From NCBI RefSeq assembly GCF_009829325.1, contig NZ_VUOS01000027.1, positions 1 to 64,000 of the forward strand: a stretch of DNA of 64,000 nucleotides, given 5' to 3'. Within the stretch, counting starts at the first letter, position 1; the number at the start of each line of letters is the position of its first letter. Source of the DNA: Nocardia sp. CY41. GTDB taxonomy: Bacteria > Actinomycetota > Actinomycetes > Mycobacteriales > Mycobacteriaceae. The translations under genes were made by a program, and so were the position numbers. The notes beneath the pieces were generated by a model. It was not told the origin of the DNA, did not search any database, and worked only from the letters and a program-made list of their open reading frames with translations. Below, in pieces: positions 8,371 through 16,657 of the stretch.

Positions 8371-8886
8371 GTGACCAACCCAGGCGACCCGGGCGCGGTC
8401 GCGCGTCGTTATGTCGAGGCGATCGGCGAGCAGGATTGGCAGACCGCCGCCGACTGCTGGCGGCCCGGTGCCGTCGATGTGTTCGTCGGCGTCGCCGACT
8501 TGCGCGCTCCGGACGAGATCGTGGCCTTCTTCCGCGACGTGCACGCCGCGGTTCCCGATCTGGTGGTGGACATCCTCTCGGTCACGGCGCAGGACGAACG
8601 CGCCGTGGTGCACTGGCGGATGCGGGGCCGGTTCGATGGCACCGCCATGCTGATCGGACTGGCGCCGAACGGCAGGCGCCTCGACCTCCTCGGCACCGAT
8701 GTGTTCGTCGTGCGGGACGGGCTGATCGAGTCGAACACCGCGATCGTCAACGGGCTCGACCTCGCCCGGCAGCTCGCCGTCCTGCCGCCGCAGCACTCGG
8801 TCGCCGAGCGTGTGCTGTTCGGACTCACGAATTCGATTGCCCCCCTCGGCAAAGCGATCCGCACGCGGAGCCGTCCCGGACGGTGA
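8371..8886 (+). CDS. SnoaL-like/NTF2-fold protein
   Basis: The protein has 171 residues. The first 130 match the SnoaL-like (ester cyclase) branch of the NTF2 fold, with VARRYVEAIGEQDWQTAADC, the PDEIVAFFRDVHAAVPDL block and VVHWRMRGRFDGT. The final 35 residues are an extra tail. Such domains act as hydrolases, cyclases or isomerases in polyketide or xenobiotic metabolism, and the reaction cannot be fixed here. The start (GTG 8371) is the first in frame. It lies 70 bases before the next gene, an alpha/beta hydrolase, on the same strand. Confidence 0.8.
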   Translation: MTNPGDPGAVARRYVEAIGEQDWQTAADCWRPGAVDVFVGVADLRAPDEIVAFFRDVHAAVPDLVVDILSVTAQDERAVVHWRMRGRFDGTAMLIGLAPNGRRLDLLGTDVFVVRDGLIESNTAIVNGLDLARQLAVLPPQHSVAERVLFGLTNSIAPLGKAIRTRSRPGR

Positions 8887-8956
8887 TCCACGCTGCCGAG
8901 GCGGCCCCGAATGGGGGACACTGTTCCCGACACCGGGGATCGAAAGGGGTGGGACG

Positions 8957-9877
8957 TTGGCGACGATCGTCCTCGTTCACGGCATCGCGCAGGAACAGCA
9001 ATCGGCCGACACATTGGAGGCGCGCTGGCTGCCCGGCCTCGCGGGGGGCGTCCGCAACCACGGCGCGCCGGAACTCGCGGACCGCTTGTGGCGCAACGGC
9101 ACTCCGGGCGACCTGTCCACCCGCATGGCCTTCTACGGCAATCGCTTCCTGGTCGAGGGCGCCCAAGGTACCGGGACCGAACTCGACGAGACCCAGCTCG
9201 ACCTGATGGAGCAACTGGCCGCCGAATGGCTCGCGACGGCCGCCGCGCACGCCGGCGACGAGCGTGACCGCGCGACGGCCCGCAGGCTCGGCACTGCGCC
9301 ACCGCCGGACGCGGTGGCGCAGGGAGCCCACGCGCGACTGCGGCCCGCGCTCAACGCGCTGATGCGGTTGCGCTGGTTCGCGCCGTTCGGTTTCGGGTTG
9401 GCGCAGAAGTTCGTCATCGGCGCGCTGTCCCAGGTCGCCCGGTACTTCACCGAGGACGAGGTGCGGGAGTACGCCCAGCGGCAGGTGCTCGACCAGATCG
9501 GTCCGGACACCCGCTTGGTCATCGCGCACTCCCTCGGCAGCGTGGTGGCCTACGAGGCGCTGCACCGCACCGACCACCCGGTGACCCTGCTGACCATGGG
9601 CTCGCCGCTCGGCTTGCGCACGGTCGTGTACGACAGGCTGCGGCCCCAGCCGAGCAGCGTGCCGAAATCCGTGACGAACTGGCACAACCTGGTCGATGAG
9701 GACGACCTCGTGGCGGCGCACCTGGACCTCACTCCGTTCTTTCCGCCCTATCCCGGCAGTGCCGTCGTTCCGGTCACCGAGCAGCACTTCGACAACGGCG
9801 CGGCGCCGCACGACTCCACCGGTTACCTCACCAAAGCGGTGACCGGGGGCATCGTCGCGAAAGCGCTCGGATATTAG
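8957..9877 (+). CDS. Alpha/beta-hydrolase-fold protein
   Basis: The protein has 306 residues. The N-terminal strand ATIVLVHGIAQEQQSAD carries the oxyanion HG motif. The nucleophile elbow is AHSLGSVVAYEAL, with the Ser near residue 192. LVDEDDLVAAHLDL and the later His-containing segment can supply the remaining triad. It resembles lipase-like proteins seen beside effector or regulatory genes, but the substrate is unknown. TTG at 8957 was chosen because the conserved strand begins immediately after it and GGGGTGGG lies upstream; an in-frame start further upstream would add an Arg/Pro-rich leader overlapping the SnoaL gene. It is convergent with the MFS exporter (4-base overlap). Confidence 0.78.
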   Translation: MATIVLVHGIAQEQQSADTLEARWLPGLAGGVRNHGAPELADRLWRNGTPGDLSTRMAFYGNRFLVEGAQGTGTELDETQLDLMEQLAAEWLATAAAHAGDERDRATARRLGTAPPPDAVAQGAHARLRPALNALMRLRWFAPFGFGLAQKFVIGALSQVARYFTEDEVREYAQRQVLDQIGPDTRLVIAHSLGSVVAYEALHRTDHPVTLLTMGSPLGLRTVVYDRLRPQPSSVPKSVTNWHNLVDEDDLVAAHLDLTPFFPPYPGSAVVPVTEQHFDNGAAPHDSTGYLTKAVTGGIVAKALGY

Positions 9878-11070
9878 ATTTTGTCGAGTTCCTTCGCGCG
9901 AGATCGCTTCTCCGCGTTCACTCGAATCCGGTGGTCGCGCCACAGCAGATAGGCCGCCAGTGCGACTCCGAGCCCGGTGAGCGCCGCGCCGACCGGATAG
10001 AGCGACGACAGACCCGCCCCGTCGCCGAGAACCGCGCCGCCGATCCGCCCCGCGCCCGCCGCGGCGAGCTGATAGCCCGACGCGTTCACCGCGACGGCCA
10101 GGGTCGGAGCCGCCGTCGCCGCCGCGATCACCCTGGCCTGCATACCGGGGATGATCGCGAAGGCGAGCGCGCCGAGCAGGAAGATCAACGGCACCACGAG
10201 GATCCGGACGTCACCGGCCAGCCGGAGCAGCACGAGCACAACGGCGAGCGCGGCCAGCAGCGCGGTCACCGAAGGCAGCAACGCCCGGTCGGCGAGCTTG
10301 CCGCCGAGCTGGTTGCCGACCACCGCGCCGAGACCGTAGACCAAGAGCAGGACGGGCACCGCGGCCGCGGGAAACCCGCCGACCTCGGTGAGCAGCGGTG
10401 CGATGTAGGTGAACACCATGACGCCGCCGAGGTTCCCGACGGCGGTGAGCGTCAGGGCCCAGAGCACAGCGCGATCGGTGAACACGCGCAACTCCCCGGT
10501 GATCGAGCCCGCCGCCGATCCCGGCATGTCCGGCATGAACCGCAGCACCAGCGGAAGCGCCGCCGCCACGCACAACGCCACGGTCGCGAACGTAGCTCGC
10601 CAGCTGAGACTTTGGCCGATGGCCGCGCCGAGTGGAGTACCGAGCACGATGCCCAGGTTCATCCCGAGGGCCACCCGCGCCACCGCCGCCGCTTCGGAGC
10701 CCGGCTGCGCGGTCGACACGGCGGTGGCGATCGCGACCGCGAAGAAGGTGGCGACCACAGAGCCCGCCGCGCACCGGGTCGCCAGCAGCACAACATAATT
10801 CGGCGCGAGCGCCGAGCCCAGATTCGCCAGCATCGACACCAGCATCAATCCGATGACCAAAGGCTTGCGCGCCACTCGCGCGGTCAGCACCGTGACCACC
10901 GGTCCACCGCCGATCATGCCCACGGCATAAGCCGTCACCAGCGCACCCGCCGCGCCCACCGAGACGCCCAAGCCGTCCGCGACCTCGGGCAGGATGCCCG
11001 CGATCACGAACTCGCCGGTGGTCAGGCAGAACACCACGAACATGAGAGAGAACACCGTGGACCGCATCAC
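9874..11070 (-). CDS. MFS transporter (DHA1 drug-efflux type)
   Basis: This 398-residue membrane protein has about 12 hydrophobic segments. FVVFCLTTGEFVIAGILPEV in helix 1 and the MGMNLGIVLGTPLGAAIGQ-like motif C in helix 5 mark the antiporter branch (Cmx/AraJ-like), which uses the proton gradient to export drugs or metabolites. The C-terminus is basic (NAEKRSRAKELDKI). It is divergent from a MarR regulator across an 80-base gap that holds an inverted repeat, so induction by a MarR ligand is likely. The transported compound is unknown. Confidence 0.88.
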   Translation of the reverse strand: MMRSTVFSLMFVVFCLTTGEFVIAGILPEVADGLGVSVGAAGALVTAYAVGMIGGGPVVTVLTARVARKPLVIGLMLVSMLANLGSALAPNYVVLLATRCAAGSVVATFFAVAIATAVSTAQPGSEAAAVARVALGMNLGIVLGTPLGAAIGQSLSWRATFATVALCVAAALPLVLRFMPDMPGSAAGSITGELRVFTDRAVLWALTLTAVGNLGGVMVFTYIAPLLTEVGGFPAAAVPVLLLVYGLGAVVGNQLGGKLADRALLPSVTALLAALAVVLVLLRLAGDVRILVVPLIFLLGALAFAIIPGMQARVIAAATAAPTLAVAVNASGYQLAAAGAGRIGGAVLGDGAGLSSLYPVGAALTGLGVALAAYLLWRDHRIRVNAEKRSRAKELDKI

Positions 11071-11085
11071 ACGCCTTCCATGTAA

Positions 11086-11127
11086 TTCGAACTGTAATGA
11101 TTTGAACTAGAACTATCACAGTTCGAA
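11086..11127. promoter_or_regulatory. Inverted-repeat operator between MFS and MarR genes
   Basis: The arms TTCGAACTGT (11086-11095) and ACAGTTCGAA (11118-11127) are exact reverse complements around a 22-base AT-rich centre. They span the divergent promoter region. This is the expected position of a MarR operator controlling both genes. Confidence 0.65.
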
Positions 11128-11150
11128 TCGAAAGCGCTAGACTCGGAGCA

Positions 11151-11591
11151 ATGACGCGGCAGCCGAATCCCGTGGTGGACACCGAACTCGACCGCGACGT
11201 GTGCAAGCTGGTCCATCGGTTCACGCACCGGCTCGACGTGCACGTCCGCCGCGTCGCCGAGCAGCTCGAGCTCACCCCGTCGCAGGTGATCGCCCTGCGC
11301 GAGTTGTCCGAGCCGATCACCGCCAGGGAACTGGCGGCGCGGATGTCGTGCGAGCCTTCCAACGCGACCTTCGTGCTGGACCGGCTGGAGCAGCAGGGCT
11401 TGATCCGCCGCGAGCCGCATCCCACCGACCGGCGCGCCAAACAGATCGTGCTGACACCGACCGGCCTGCGACGGCGCGAAGACGCCGTGGAATTGCTCGG
11501 CGCGAACTCACCCTTGACCTCGCTGACCGACGCTCAGCAACAGACCCTGCGCGACCTCTTGCTCACCATGGCCGCGGATTCCCAGAGCTGA
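11151..11591 (+). CDS. MarR family transcriptional regulator
   Basis: The protein has 146 residues, the usual MarR length. The winged helix runs through LELTPSQVIALRELSEPIT, the recognition helix AARMSCEPSNATFVLDRLEQ (about residues 64-83) and the wing basic motif DRRAKQIVLTPTG. MarR dimers repress a divergent exporter until a drug-like ligand binds, and here the divergent gene is an MFS exporter. ATG 11151 lies 24 bases after the inverted-repeat arm, so self-repression is plausible. Confidence 0.9.
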   Translation: MTRQPNPVVDTELDRDVCKLVHRFTHRLDVHVRRVAEQLELTPSQVIALRELSEPITARELAARMSCEPSNATFVLDRLEQQGLIRREPHPTDRRAKQIVLTPTGLRRREDAVELLGANSPLTSLTDAQQQTLRDLLLTMAADSQS

Positions 11592-11595
11592 CCCC

Positions 11596-12210
11596 CTACT
11601 GAACATTCTGGGGCAGATGGACTTTCGCGTCCGCATAGCTTCCGGTGAGCGCGGCCTCGTCCCGGGCGTAGACCAGATGCAACACGCCGGTGTCGAAGGT
11701 CTCCGAGGACAGCAGGCGCAGCGGGATCGTGGCTGCGCCTGCTTCGAACAGGCGCTCCCCCCTACCGACCGCGATCGGGTGCACCAGCAAGTGCAGTTCG
11801 TCCAACAGCCCGGCGGCCAGCAGCTGACGGACGACCGAGACCGAACCGCTCATGCCGATGTCGCCGCCCGGCTGATTCTTCAACGCCGTCACGGCCTCGA
11901 TCAGGTCGCCGTCGAGGACTTCGGTGTTGCGCCAGGAGAAGTCGCGGTGCCTGCGGGTCACCACGATCTTGCGCGCGTCGCCCAGTTTCTTCGCGAACGC
12001 CGCGTCCGGACCGCCCGCTGCTTCGCGCTCCGGCCACGCGCCCGCGAAACTGTCATAGGTTCTGCGGCCGAGCAACAGGGTGTCGGCGGTTCCGAGCTGG
12101 GCGTCGACCGCCGCGCCCATGGCATCGTCGAAGTAGGGGAAATGCCAGTCCTGCGGGTCCTCGACGACGCCGTCGAGGGCGATGAACAGACCGGCGGTGA
12201 TTTTCCTCAT
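11596..12210 (-). CDS. Dihydrofolate reductase-fold protein (RibD C-terminal family)
   Basis: The protein has 204 residues. MRKITAGLFIALDGVVEDP starts the Rossmann-like fold. LLGRRTYDSFAGAWP near residues 47-61 is the NADPH-contact signature of this family, and GSVSVVRQLLAAGLLDEL leads to the conserved LLVHPIAVGRGERLF. Members of this COG0262 branch are NADPH-dependent reductases that usually do not act on folate. The ATG at 12210 has AGGAG upstream. It is convergent with marR (gap of 4 bases) and 94 bases downstream of an AraC-type gene. Confidence 0.85.
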   Translation of the reverse strand: MRKITAGLFIALDGVVEDPQDWHFPYFDDAMGAAVDAQLGTADTLLLGRRTYDSFAGAWPEREAAGGPDAAFAKKLGDARKIVVTRRHRDFSWRNTEVLDGDLIEAVTALKNQPGGDIGMSGSVSVVRQLLAAGLLDELHLLVHPIAVGRGERLFEAGAATIPLRLLSSETFDTGVLHLVYARDEAALTGSYADAKVHLPQNVQ

Positions 12211-12304
12211 GCGCGTGGCTCCTGGATCGGTGTTCGCGGGGTTGTCGCTTGATCCGACGGGGTGACCCACGAGAACTCATCGGTCGGCCCGGCGCGCCCC
12301 CGCG

Positions 12305-13267
12305 CTAGCCGAGCCGATTCCGGCCGGAGCCGTGGAAAGCCGCTCGGTAGCTGTGCGGACTCGTCCCGACCACTCGCTTGAAGCGGTCGCGGAACGCGGT
12401 GGGCGACCCGAAACCGACCTGGCCCGCGATCCGGTCGACCGAGTGGCTGGTGGCTTCGAGCAGATGCTGGGCCTGCCGGATCCGCGCGCGTAGCAGCCAC
12501 TGCAAGGGTGTGGTTCCGGTCTGCTCGCGAAACCTCCGGTTGAGCGTGCGGGTGCTCATCCCGGCGTGGGCGGCTATGTCGTCGAGGGAGAGATCCCGTG
12601 CGGAGTTGTCCTGGATCCACCGCAGCACCGGCTCCAGCGCGGAGCCGCGCGGCGTCGGCGGCAGGTCGTGCACGATGAATTGCGCCTGTCCGCCTTCCCG
12701 CTCCAACGGGACGACCGACTTCCTCGCCGCGTCGGCCGCGACCGCCGATCCGTAGTCCCGGCGGACCATGTGCAGGCACAGGTCGATCCCGGCCGCGGCG
12801 CCCGCCGAAGTGAGCAGCGCGCCGTTGTCCACGTACAGCACGTCGGGGTCCACCTCGACCTCCGGATAGCGGGCCGCGAGTTCGGCGGCGGCGAGCCAGT
12901 GCGTCGTCGCGCGGTGGCCATCGAGCAATCCGGTCGCCGCCAGGATGAAGGCGCCGGAGCAGATCGATGCGATACGGGTGCCCGCGGCCGCGGCCCGGCG
13001 GAGCGCGTGGACCACCTCGTCCGGCACCGGCACGGTCGGGTCGGCACAGCCCGGCAGCACGATCGTGTCGGCTTCGGCCAGTGCTTCGAGCCCGCGCGGC
13101 GCGCGCATCGTGAACACCCCGGCGTCGACCGCCGGTGTGCCCGCGCAGACCAGCACGCGATAGGCGGGCCTGCCGTCGGGGAGACAGGTCCGCCCGAACA
13201 CCTCCACCGGCGTGGCCAGATCGAACGCCACCACCTGGTCCAGCGCGAGGACGACCACGGTGTGCAT
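12305..13267 (-). CDS. GlxA-type AraC regulator with DJ-1/PfpI sensor domain
   Basis: The protein has 320 residues. The N-terminal 190 are a GATase1/DJ-1-like domain (VVVLALDQVVAFDLATPVEV, then CSGAFILAATGLLDGHRATT with the elbow Cys, then TSAGAAAGIDLCLHMV). The C-terminal 100 are a paired AraC HTH (AHAGMSTRTLNRRFREQTG and QVGFGSPTAFRDRFKRVVG). The DJ-1 domain is thought to sense a ligand. ATG 13267 was chosen because it begins exactly at the DJ-1 strand. It diverges from a small membrane protein gene, a candidate target. Confidence 0.88.
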   Translation of the reverse strand: MHTVVVLALDQVVAFDLATPVEVFGRTCLPDGRPAYRVLVCAGTPAVDAGVFTMRAPRGLEALAEADTIVLPGCADPTVPVPDEVVHALRRAAAAGTRIASICSGAFILAATGLLDGHRATTHWLAAAELAARYPEVEVDPDVLYVDNGALLTSAGAAAGIDLCLHMVRRDYGSAVAADAARKSVVPLEREGGQAQFIVHDLPPTPRGSALEPVLRWIQDNSARDLSLDDIAAHAGMSTRTLNRRFREQTGTTPLQWLLRARIRQAQHLLEATSHSVDRIAGQVGFGSPTAFRDRFKRVVGTSPHSYRAAFHGSGRNRLG

Positions 13268-13420
13268 GGCAATAGGGTAGACATCCGGTCGATTCCAGCC
13301 AAGCAGCCGTATCTGGCAGTTCATGTCATACCCGCTGTTCACCGTCTTGGCGGGAATCAAACGGTATATGGCACTTTCGCCAATTCCGTCGGCACGCCTC
13401 CGTCGTTAGTGTCGACCGCC

Positions 13421-13876
13421 GTGACGAAGTTCCTGCTCTCGGTCCACGTGCTCGCCGTGATCATCGCCGTCGGCCCGGTAACGGTGGCGGCCAGCATGTT
13501 TCCCGCCACCACCCGCCGCGCCCTCGCCGTCTCCGCGACCGGCCACGACCCCGCCGTCCTCGGCACGTTGCATCGCATCTGCCGGGTCTATGCCCTGCTC
13601 GGCGTCGTGGTCCCGGCCTTCGGCCTGCTCACCGCGCTGAGCCTGGGCGTGCTCGGCGACGTCTGGCTGGTGGTGTCGATCGGATTGACCGCGGCCGCGG
13701 CGGGCGTGCTCGCTTTGCTCGTGCTGCCCGGCCAACAGAAGATCCTCGCCGACCTGACGGAAACCACCCCGGCGCTGATCCGCCGCCTGGCCATGGACAC
13801 GGGAGTGTTCAACCTGCTGTGGACGGCGGTCACCATCCTGATGATCGTCCGGCCGGGCTCCACGACGGGAGCGTGA
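13421..13876 (+). CDS. Four-helix integral membrane protein (DUF2269-like)
   Basis: The protein has 151 residues and about four hydrophobic helices. The first is KFLLSVHVLAVIIAVGPVTV, which carries a conserved-looking His, and the last is TGVFNLLWTAVTILMIV. The size and helix pattern resemble DUF2269-type membrane proteins, which are of unknown function. GTG 13421 is preferred; GTG 13409 is equally in frame and would add four residues. It is divergent from the GlxA-type regulator across about 150 bases and convergent with the stress protein gene (gap of 3 bases). Confidence 0.65.
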   Translation: MTKFLLSVHVLAVIIAVGPVTVAASMFPATTRRALAVSATGHDPAVLGTLHRICRVYALLGVVVPAFGLLTALSLGVLGDVWLVVSIGLTAAAAGVLALLVLPGQQKILADLTETTPALIRRLAMDTGVFNLLWTAVTILMIVRPGSTTGA

Positions 13877-13879
13877 CGC

Positions 13880-14785
13880 TCAATCCGGCAGGTAGCGGAC
13901 CGCCATCGAGACATCGCGAACGACCATGATCGGGCACGCCACCGACAGCAGCAGTGCCTGGCTGGTCGAGCCGAACAGCATGCCGGCGAAACCGCCCCGG
14001 CCCCGGCTGCCGACCACGAGCAGCTGAGCCTGTCCGGAGCGTTCGAGCAGACAGCGCTCGGGCCGGTCGGTCACGATCTCGCGCCGGATCTCGACATCGG
14101 GAAAGCGCTCCTGCCATCCGGCGAGACTTTCCGCGAGCACGATCTGCTTCTCGGTATCCACCGCGAGTTCGGCGCTCACGGAGGGCATTTCGACACCGGT
14201 CCAGACATGCAGGGCCAGCAGCGGCGCACCTCGCGCAGAAGCCTCGTGCAGCGCCGCTTCGATCGCGGGTTCGCTGATCTCCGTGCCGTCCACCCCGACG
14301 ACGATCAGTCGCTTCCTGGCTTCCGCGGTGAGCGGCGCGCCTTCCCGGACCACGACCATAGGGCAACGGGCGCGCCGCGCCAGCGCGGCACTGACCGATC
14401 CCAGCAGAGCGCGCCGCACGGTCCCGCGCTCGCGGGTGCCGACCACCATCATCCGCGCAGCGCCGGTCCGGTCGAGCAGCGCGGGACCGACCGGCTCGTG
14501 CACCAGTTCGGTGCTGATCTCGATGTCCCGCAGTGCCCGGACCGCGATACGCGCCTCCTCGGCCGCGGTGTCCAGCACCCAGCGACCGTGCGTCTCCAAC
14601 CGGGCGTAATCGGTGCTGGTGAGCGGTTCGGTGACGCCAGGTCCGTAGTCGGCGACCGGATCCAGCACGTGCACGAGGCGCAGCGGCGCCCGATGCTGCG
14701 CGGCGGCCTGCGCTCCCCACGCGACCGCCGCCCCCGAACCGGCGGACCCGTCCACACCGACCACGATCGGCCCGTTGCTTCGCAT
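13880..14785 (-). CDS. Universal stress protein, tandem-domain
   Basis: The protein has 301 residues and two UspA domains. The first begins PIVVGVDGSAGSGAAVAWGA and ends with an ATP-loop motif VVGTRERGTVRRALLGSVS. The second begins LIVVGVDGTEISEPAIEAAL and ends VVGSRGRGGFAGMLFGSTS. The G-x2-G-x9-G-S/T pattern in both copies predicts ATP binding, as in mycobacterial tandem Usps of the dormancy response. Its position downstream of unrelated genes gives no clue to its trigger. Confidence 0.92.
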   Translation of the reverse strand: MRSNGPIVVGVDGSAGSGAAVAWGAQAAAQHRAPLRLVHVLDPVADYGPGVTEPLTSTDYARLETHGRWVLDTAAEEARIAVRALRDIEISTELVHEPVGPALLDRTGAARMMVVGTRERGTVRRALLGSVSAALARRARCPMVVVREGAPLTAEARKRLIVVGVDGTEISEPAIEAALHEASARGAPLLALHVWTGVEMPSVSAELAVDTEKQIVLAESLAGWQERFPDVEIRREIVTDRPERCLLERSGQAQLLVVGSRGRGGFAGMLFGSTSQALLLSVACPIMVVRDVSMAVRYLPD

Positions 14786-14868
14786 GCCGACTCCTTCCCT
14801 GCCGAAAAGATCGAGCTCAGCACCGCCGATTCGACACTACCGGCGCCGCGGACCGCCGACCGTCGGCG

Positions 14869-15261
14869 TCAACCGCCCAGGACGACGCACGCGTAGCCCA
14901 GATGGACGCCTTCGCCGACCCGGAGGTCGATACCCGCCACGTAAGGCGCGACCGGCTCCTGCACCGCGCTGACCGTGTGCGGCCCCGGCGTGGCCGGCAC
15001 CCAGTCGATCAACGCGACTCCGCCGGACGGGCGGACCACCCCGAACGCAATACCGTTGTCGTAGAACGTCACCGGGGCGACAGTGTCGGTCACGGTGGCG
15101 CGCGCGGTGTAGGTGCAACCCGTCCCGTAGTTCGTCACCAACCCGAAGTTGATGCCGGGATACATCCCTACCTGGGTCACCGTGGCTCCGGCCGCGCCGG
15201 CCGATGCGACTGCCGCGCCGGTTCCGATTGCCGCCGCCACAGCGGCCACTCGTTTTCGCAT
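14869..15261 (-). CDS. Small exported protein of unknown function
   Basis: The protein has 130 residues. The first 27 form a Sec signal peptide (MRKRV, a hydrophobic Ala/Gly-rich core, then an AGA-T cleavage region). The mature part of about 100 residues is rich in beta-prone Thr/Val and contains two cysteines (TGCTY and YACVV) likely joined by a disulfide. No domain is recognised. Promoter and operon partners are unclear; the universal stress gene downstream on the same strand starts 83 bases away. Confidence 0.75.
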   Translation of the reverse strand: MRKRVAAVAAAIGTGAAVASAGAAGATVTQVGMYPGINFGLVTNYGTGCTYTARATVTDTVAPVTFYDNGIAFGVVRPSGGVALIDWVPATPGPHTVSAVQEPVAPYVAGIDLRVGEGVHLGYACVVLGG

Positions 15262-15718
15262 GCGGTGGTCCTATCGCTCGTGAGTCGCTCTTCGTCGAAC
15301 GGACGCCGGCCGCGCACCGGCGCGATAACTAGATACTCACTCCCCCGCGCCTTCGGCGGGGTGCGAACCGCCGAATCTCGATCGGACCGCCGCCTCGGTC
15401 CGGTCTCGGCACCGTCGTCCGGCGTCACCGCCGCACCGCTGGACTGCGTGTAGTCCCCGGCGATGACGGCCGCGCGCCCGCACGACCGCCGCTCACCCGT
15501 CGACCTCATGAGCCCTGTCTGAAGAACGCGGCAACCTCCTGGCGCTGGGCACCCGCCCGCTGCGGGCCGGTTTTCCGGCGGCACGACCCCGGACTGTTCG
15601 CGCTCGATCCGACGCCCGATCTGCCGTCTGCCGACATCGATACCGCGCCGCCGAAAGGTCATGTCGGCCCGGCGTGATTGTGTGTCCGAAGGTCTTCCCG
15701 AAACGACGGAGGTGCGAC
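15262..15718. other. Gene-poor stretch with a possible decayed reading frame
   Basis: No intact gene is called. On the plus strand around 15515-15677, two frames look protein-like in turn (ERGNLLALGTRPLRAGF, then HDPGLFALDPTPDLPSAD), as if one coding stretch had suffered a frameshift. No family was recognised. The 3-prime part also carries the ribosome site GGAGG of the following DMT gene. Confidence 0.35.
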
Positions 15719-16627
15719 GTGGTGGCGATCGACTTCGAGCGGATGGTGCGCGGAGCGAGGCCGGTGTCGGTCTGGCGTTCGGTCGCCGCTCAGGGGCTCG
15801 GTGGCGTGCCGCCGACGGCGCTGGTGCTGGCGGGCATCGTCAGCGTGCAAGTGGGCGCGGCGGTGGCGAAGCAGCTGTTCGCGGCGACCGGCGCGGCCGG
15901 GGCGGTCACGCTGCGGCTGGTCTTCGCCGGAATCGTCCTGCTGGTGATCTGGCGATCTTCGCTCCGGGTGGCGCGCGGCGCCCTGCCGGTCGTGCTCGGG
16001 TACGGGGCGGTGCTCGCGCTGATGAACCTCTCGTTCTACGAGGCGATCGACCGGATTCCGCTCGGGATGGCGGTGACCATCGAGTTCCTGGGACCGCTGA
16101 CCGTCGCGCTGGCCGGATCCCGCCGCTGGATCGACCCGCTGTGGGCGCTGCTCGCAGGCGCGGGCGTGCGGCTGCTGACTCGGGCGGACGGCGACGTGAA
16201 CTGGGCCGGTGTGCTGTTCGCGCTCGCCGCGGCGGCATGCTGGGCGGGCTACATCCTGCTCAGCGCCGCGCTCGGCGAACAGACCAGTGGCGGCGGCGGA
16301 CTCGCGCTGGCCATGGCGTTCGGCGGACTGGTCATGCTGCCGGTCGGCATCGTCGACGCGGGGGCGGCGCTGCTGGAGCCGACCGTGCTCGCCGCCGGAT
16401 TCGCGGTGGCCGTGCTGTCGTCGGTGCTGCCATATTCGGTGGAGCTGGAAGCGTTGCGGCGGATCCCGCCCCGCGTCTTCGGTGTGCTGATGAGCTTGGA
16501 GCCCGCGGTCGCGGCGATCGCGGGTCTGGCCGTCCTGGGTCAGGTCATGAATCTCGGGCAATGGGCGGGCGTGGCGTGTGTGGTCGCGGCATCGGCAGGG
16601 GCGACACGGACCGAAGGGAAGGATTGA
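15719..16627 (+). CDS. EamA/DMT family transporter (RhtA-like)
   Basis: The protein has 302 residues and about ten helices in two EamA repeats, with PTALVLAGIVSVQVGAAVAK starting helix 1, MAVTIEFLGPLTVALAGSR in the first repeat and the matching VFGVLMSLEPAVAAIAGL in the second. The LGPL/LEPA pair is typical of RhtA-type exporters of threonine, homoserine and other metabolites. GTG 15719 follows GGAGG; GTG 15722 is also possible. It is convergent with an MmyB-type regulator. Confidence 0.85.
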   Translation: MVAIDFERMVRGARPVSVWRSVAAQGLGGVPPTALVLAGIVSVQVGAAVAKQLFAATGAAGAVTLRLVFAGIVLLVIWRSSLRVARGALPVVLGYGAVLALMNLSFYEAIDRIPLGMAVTIEFLGPLTVALAGSRRWIDPLWALLAGAGVRLLTRADGDVNWAGVLFALAAAACWAGYILLSAALGEQTSGGGGLALAMAFGGLVMLPVGIVDAGAALLEPTVLAAGFAVAVLSSVLPYSVELEALRRIPPRVFGVLMSLEPAVAAIAGLAVLGQVMNLGQWAGVACVVAASAGATRTEGKD

Positions 16628-16657
16628 GTCGGCGCGCGCTGCGCGACTCCTCCGCGC

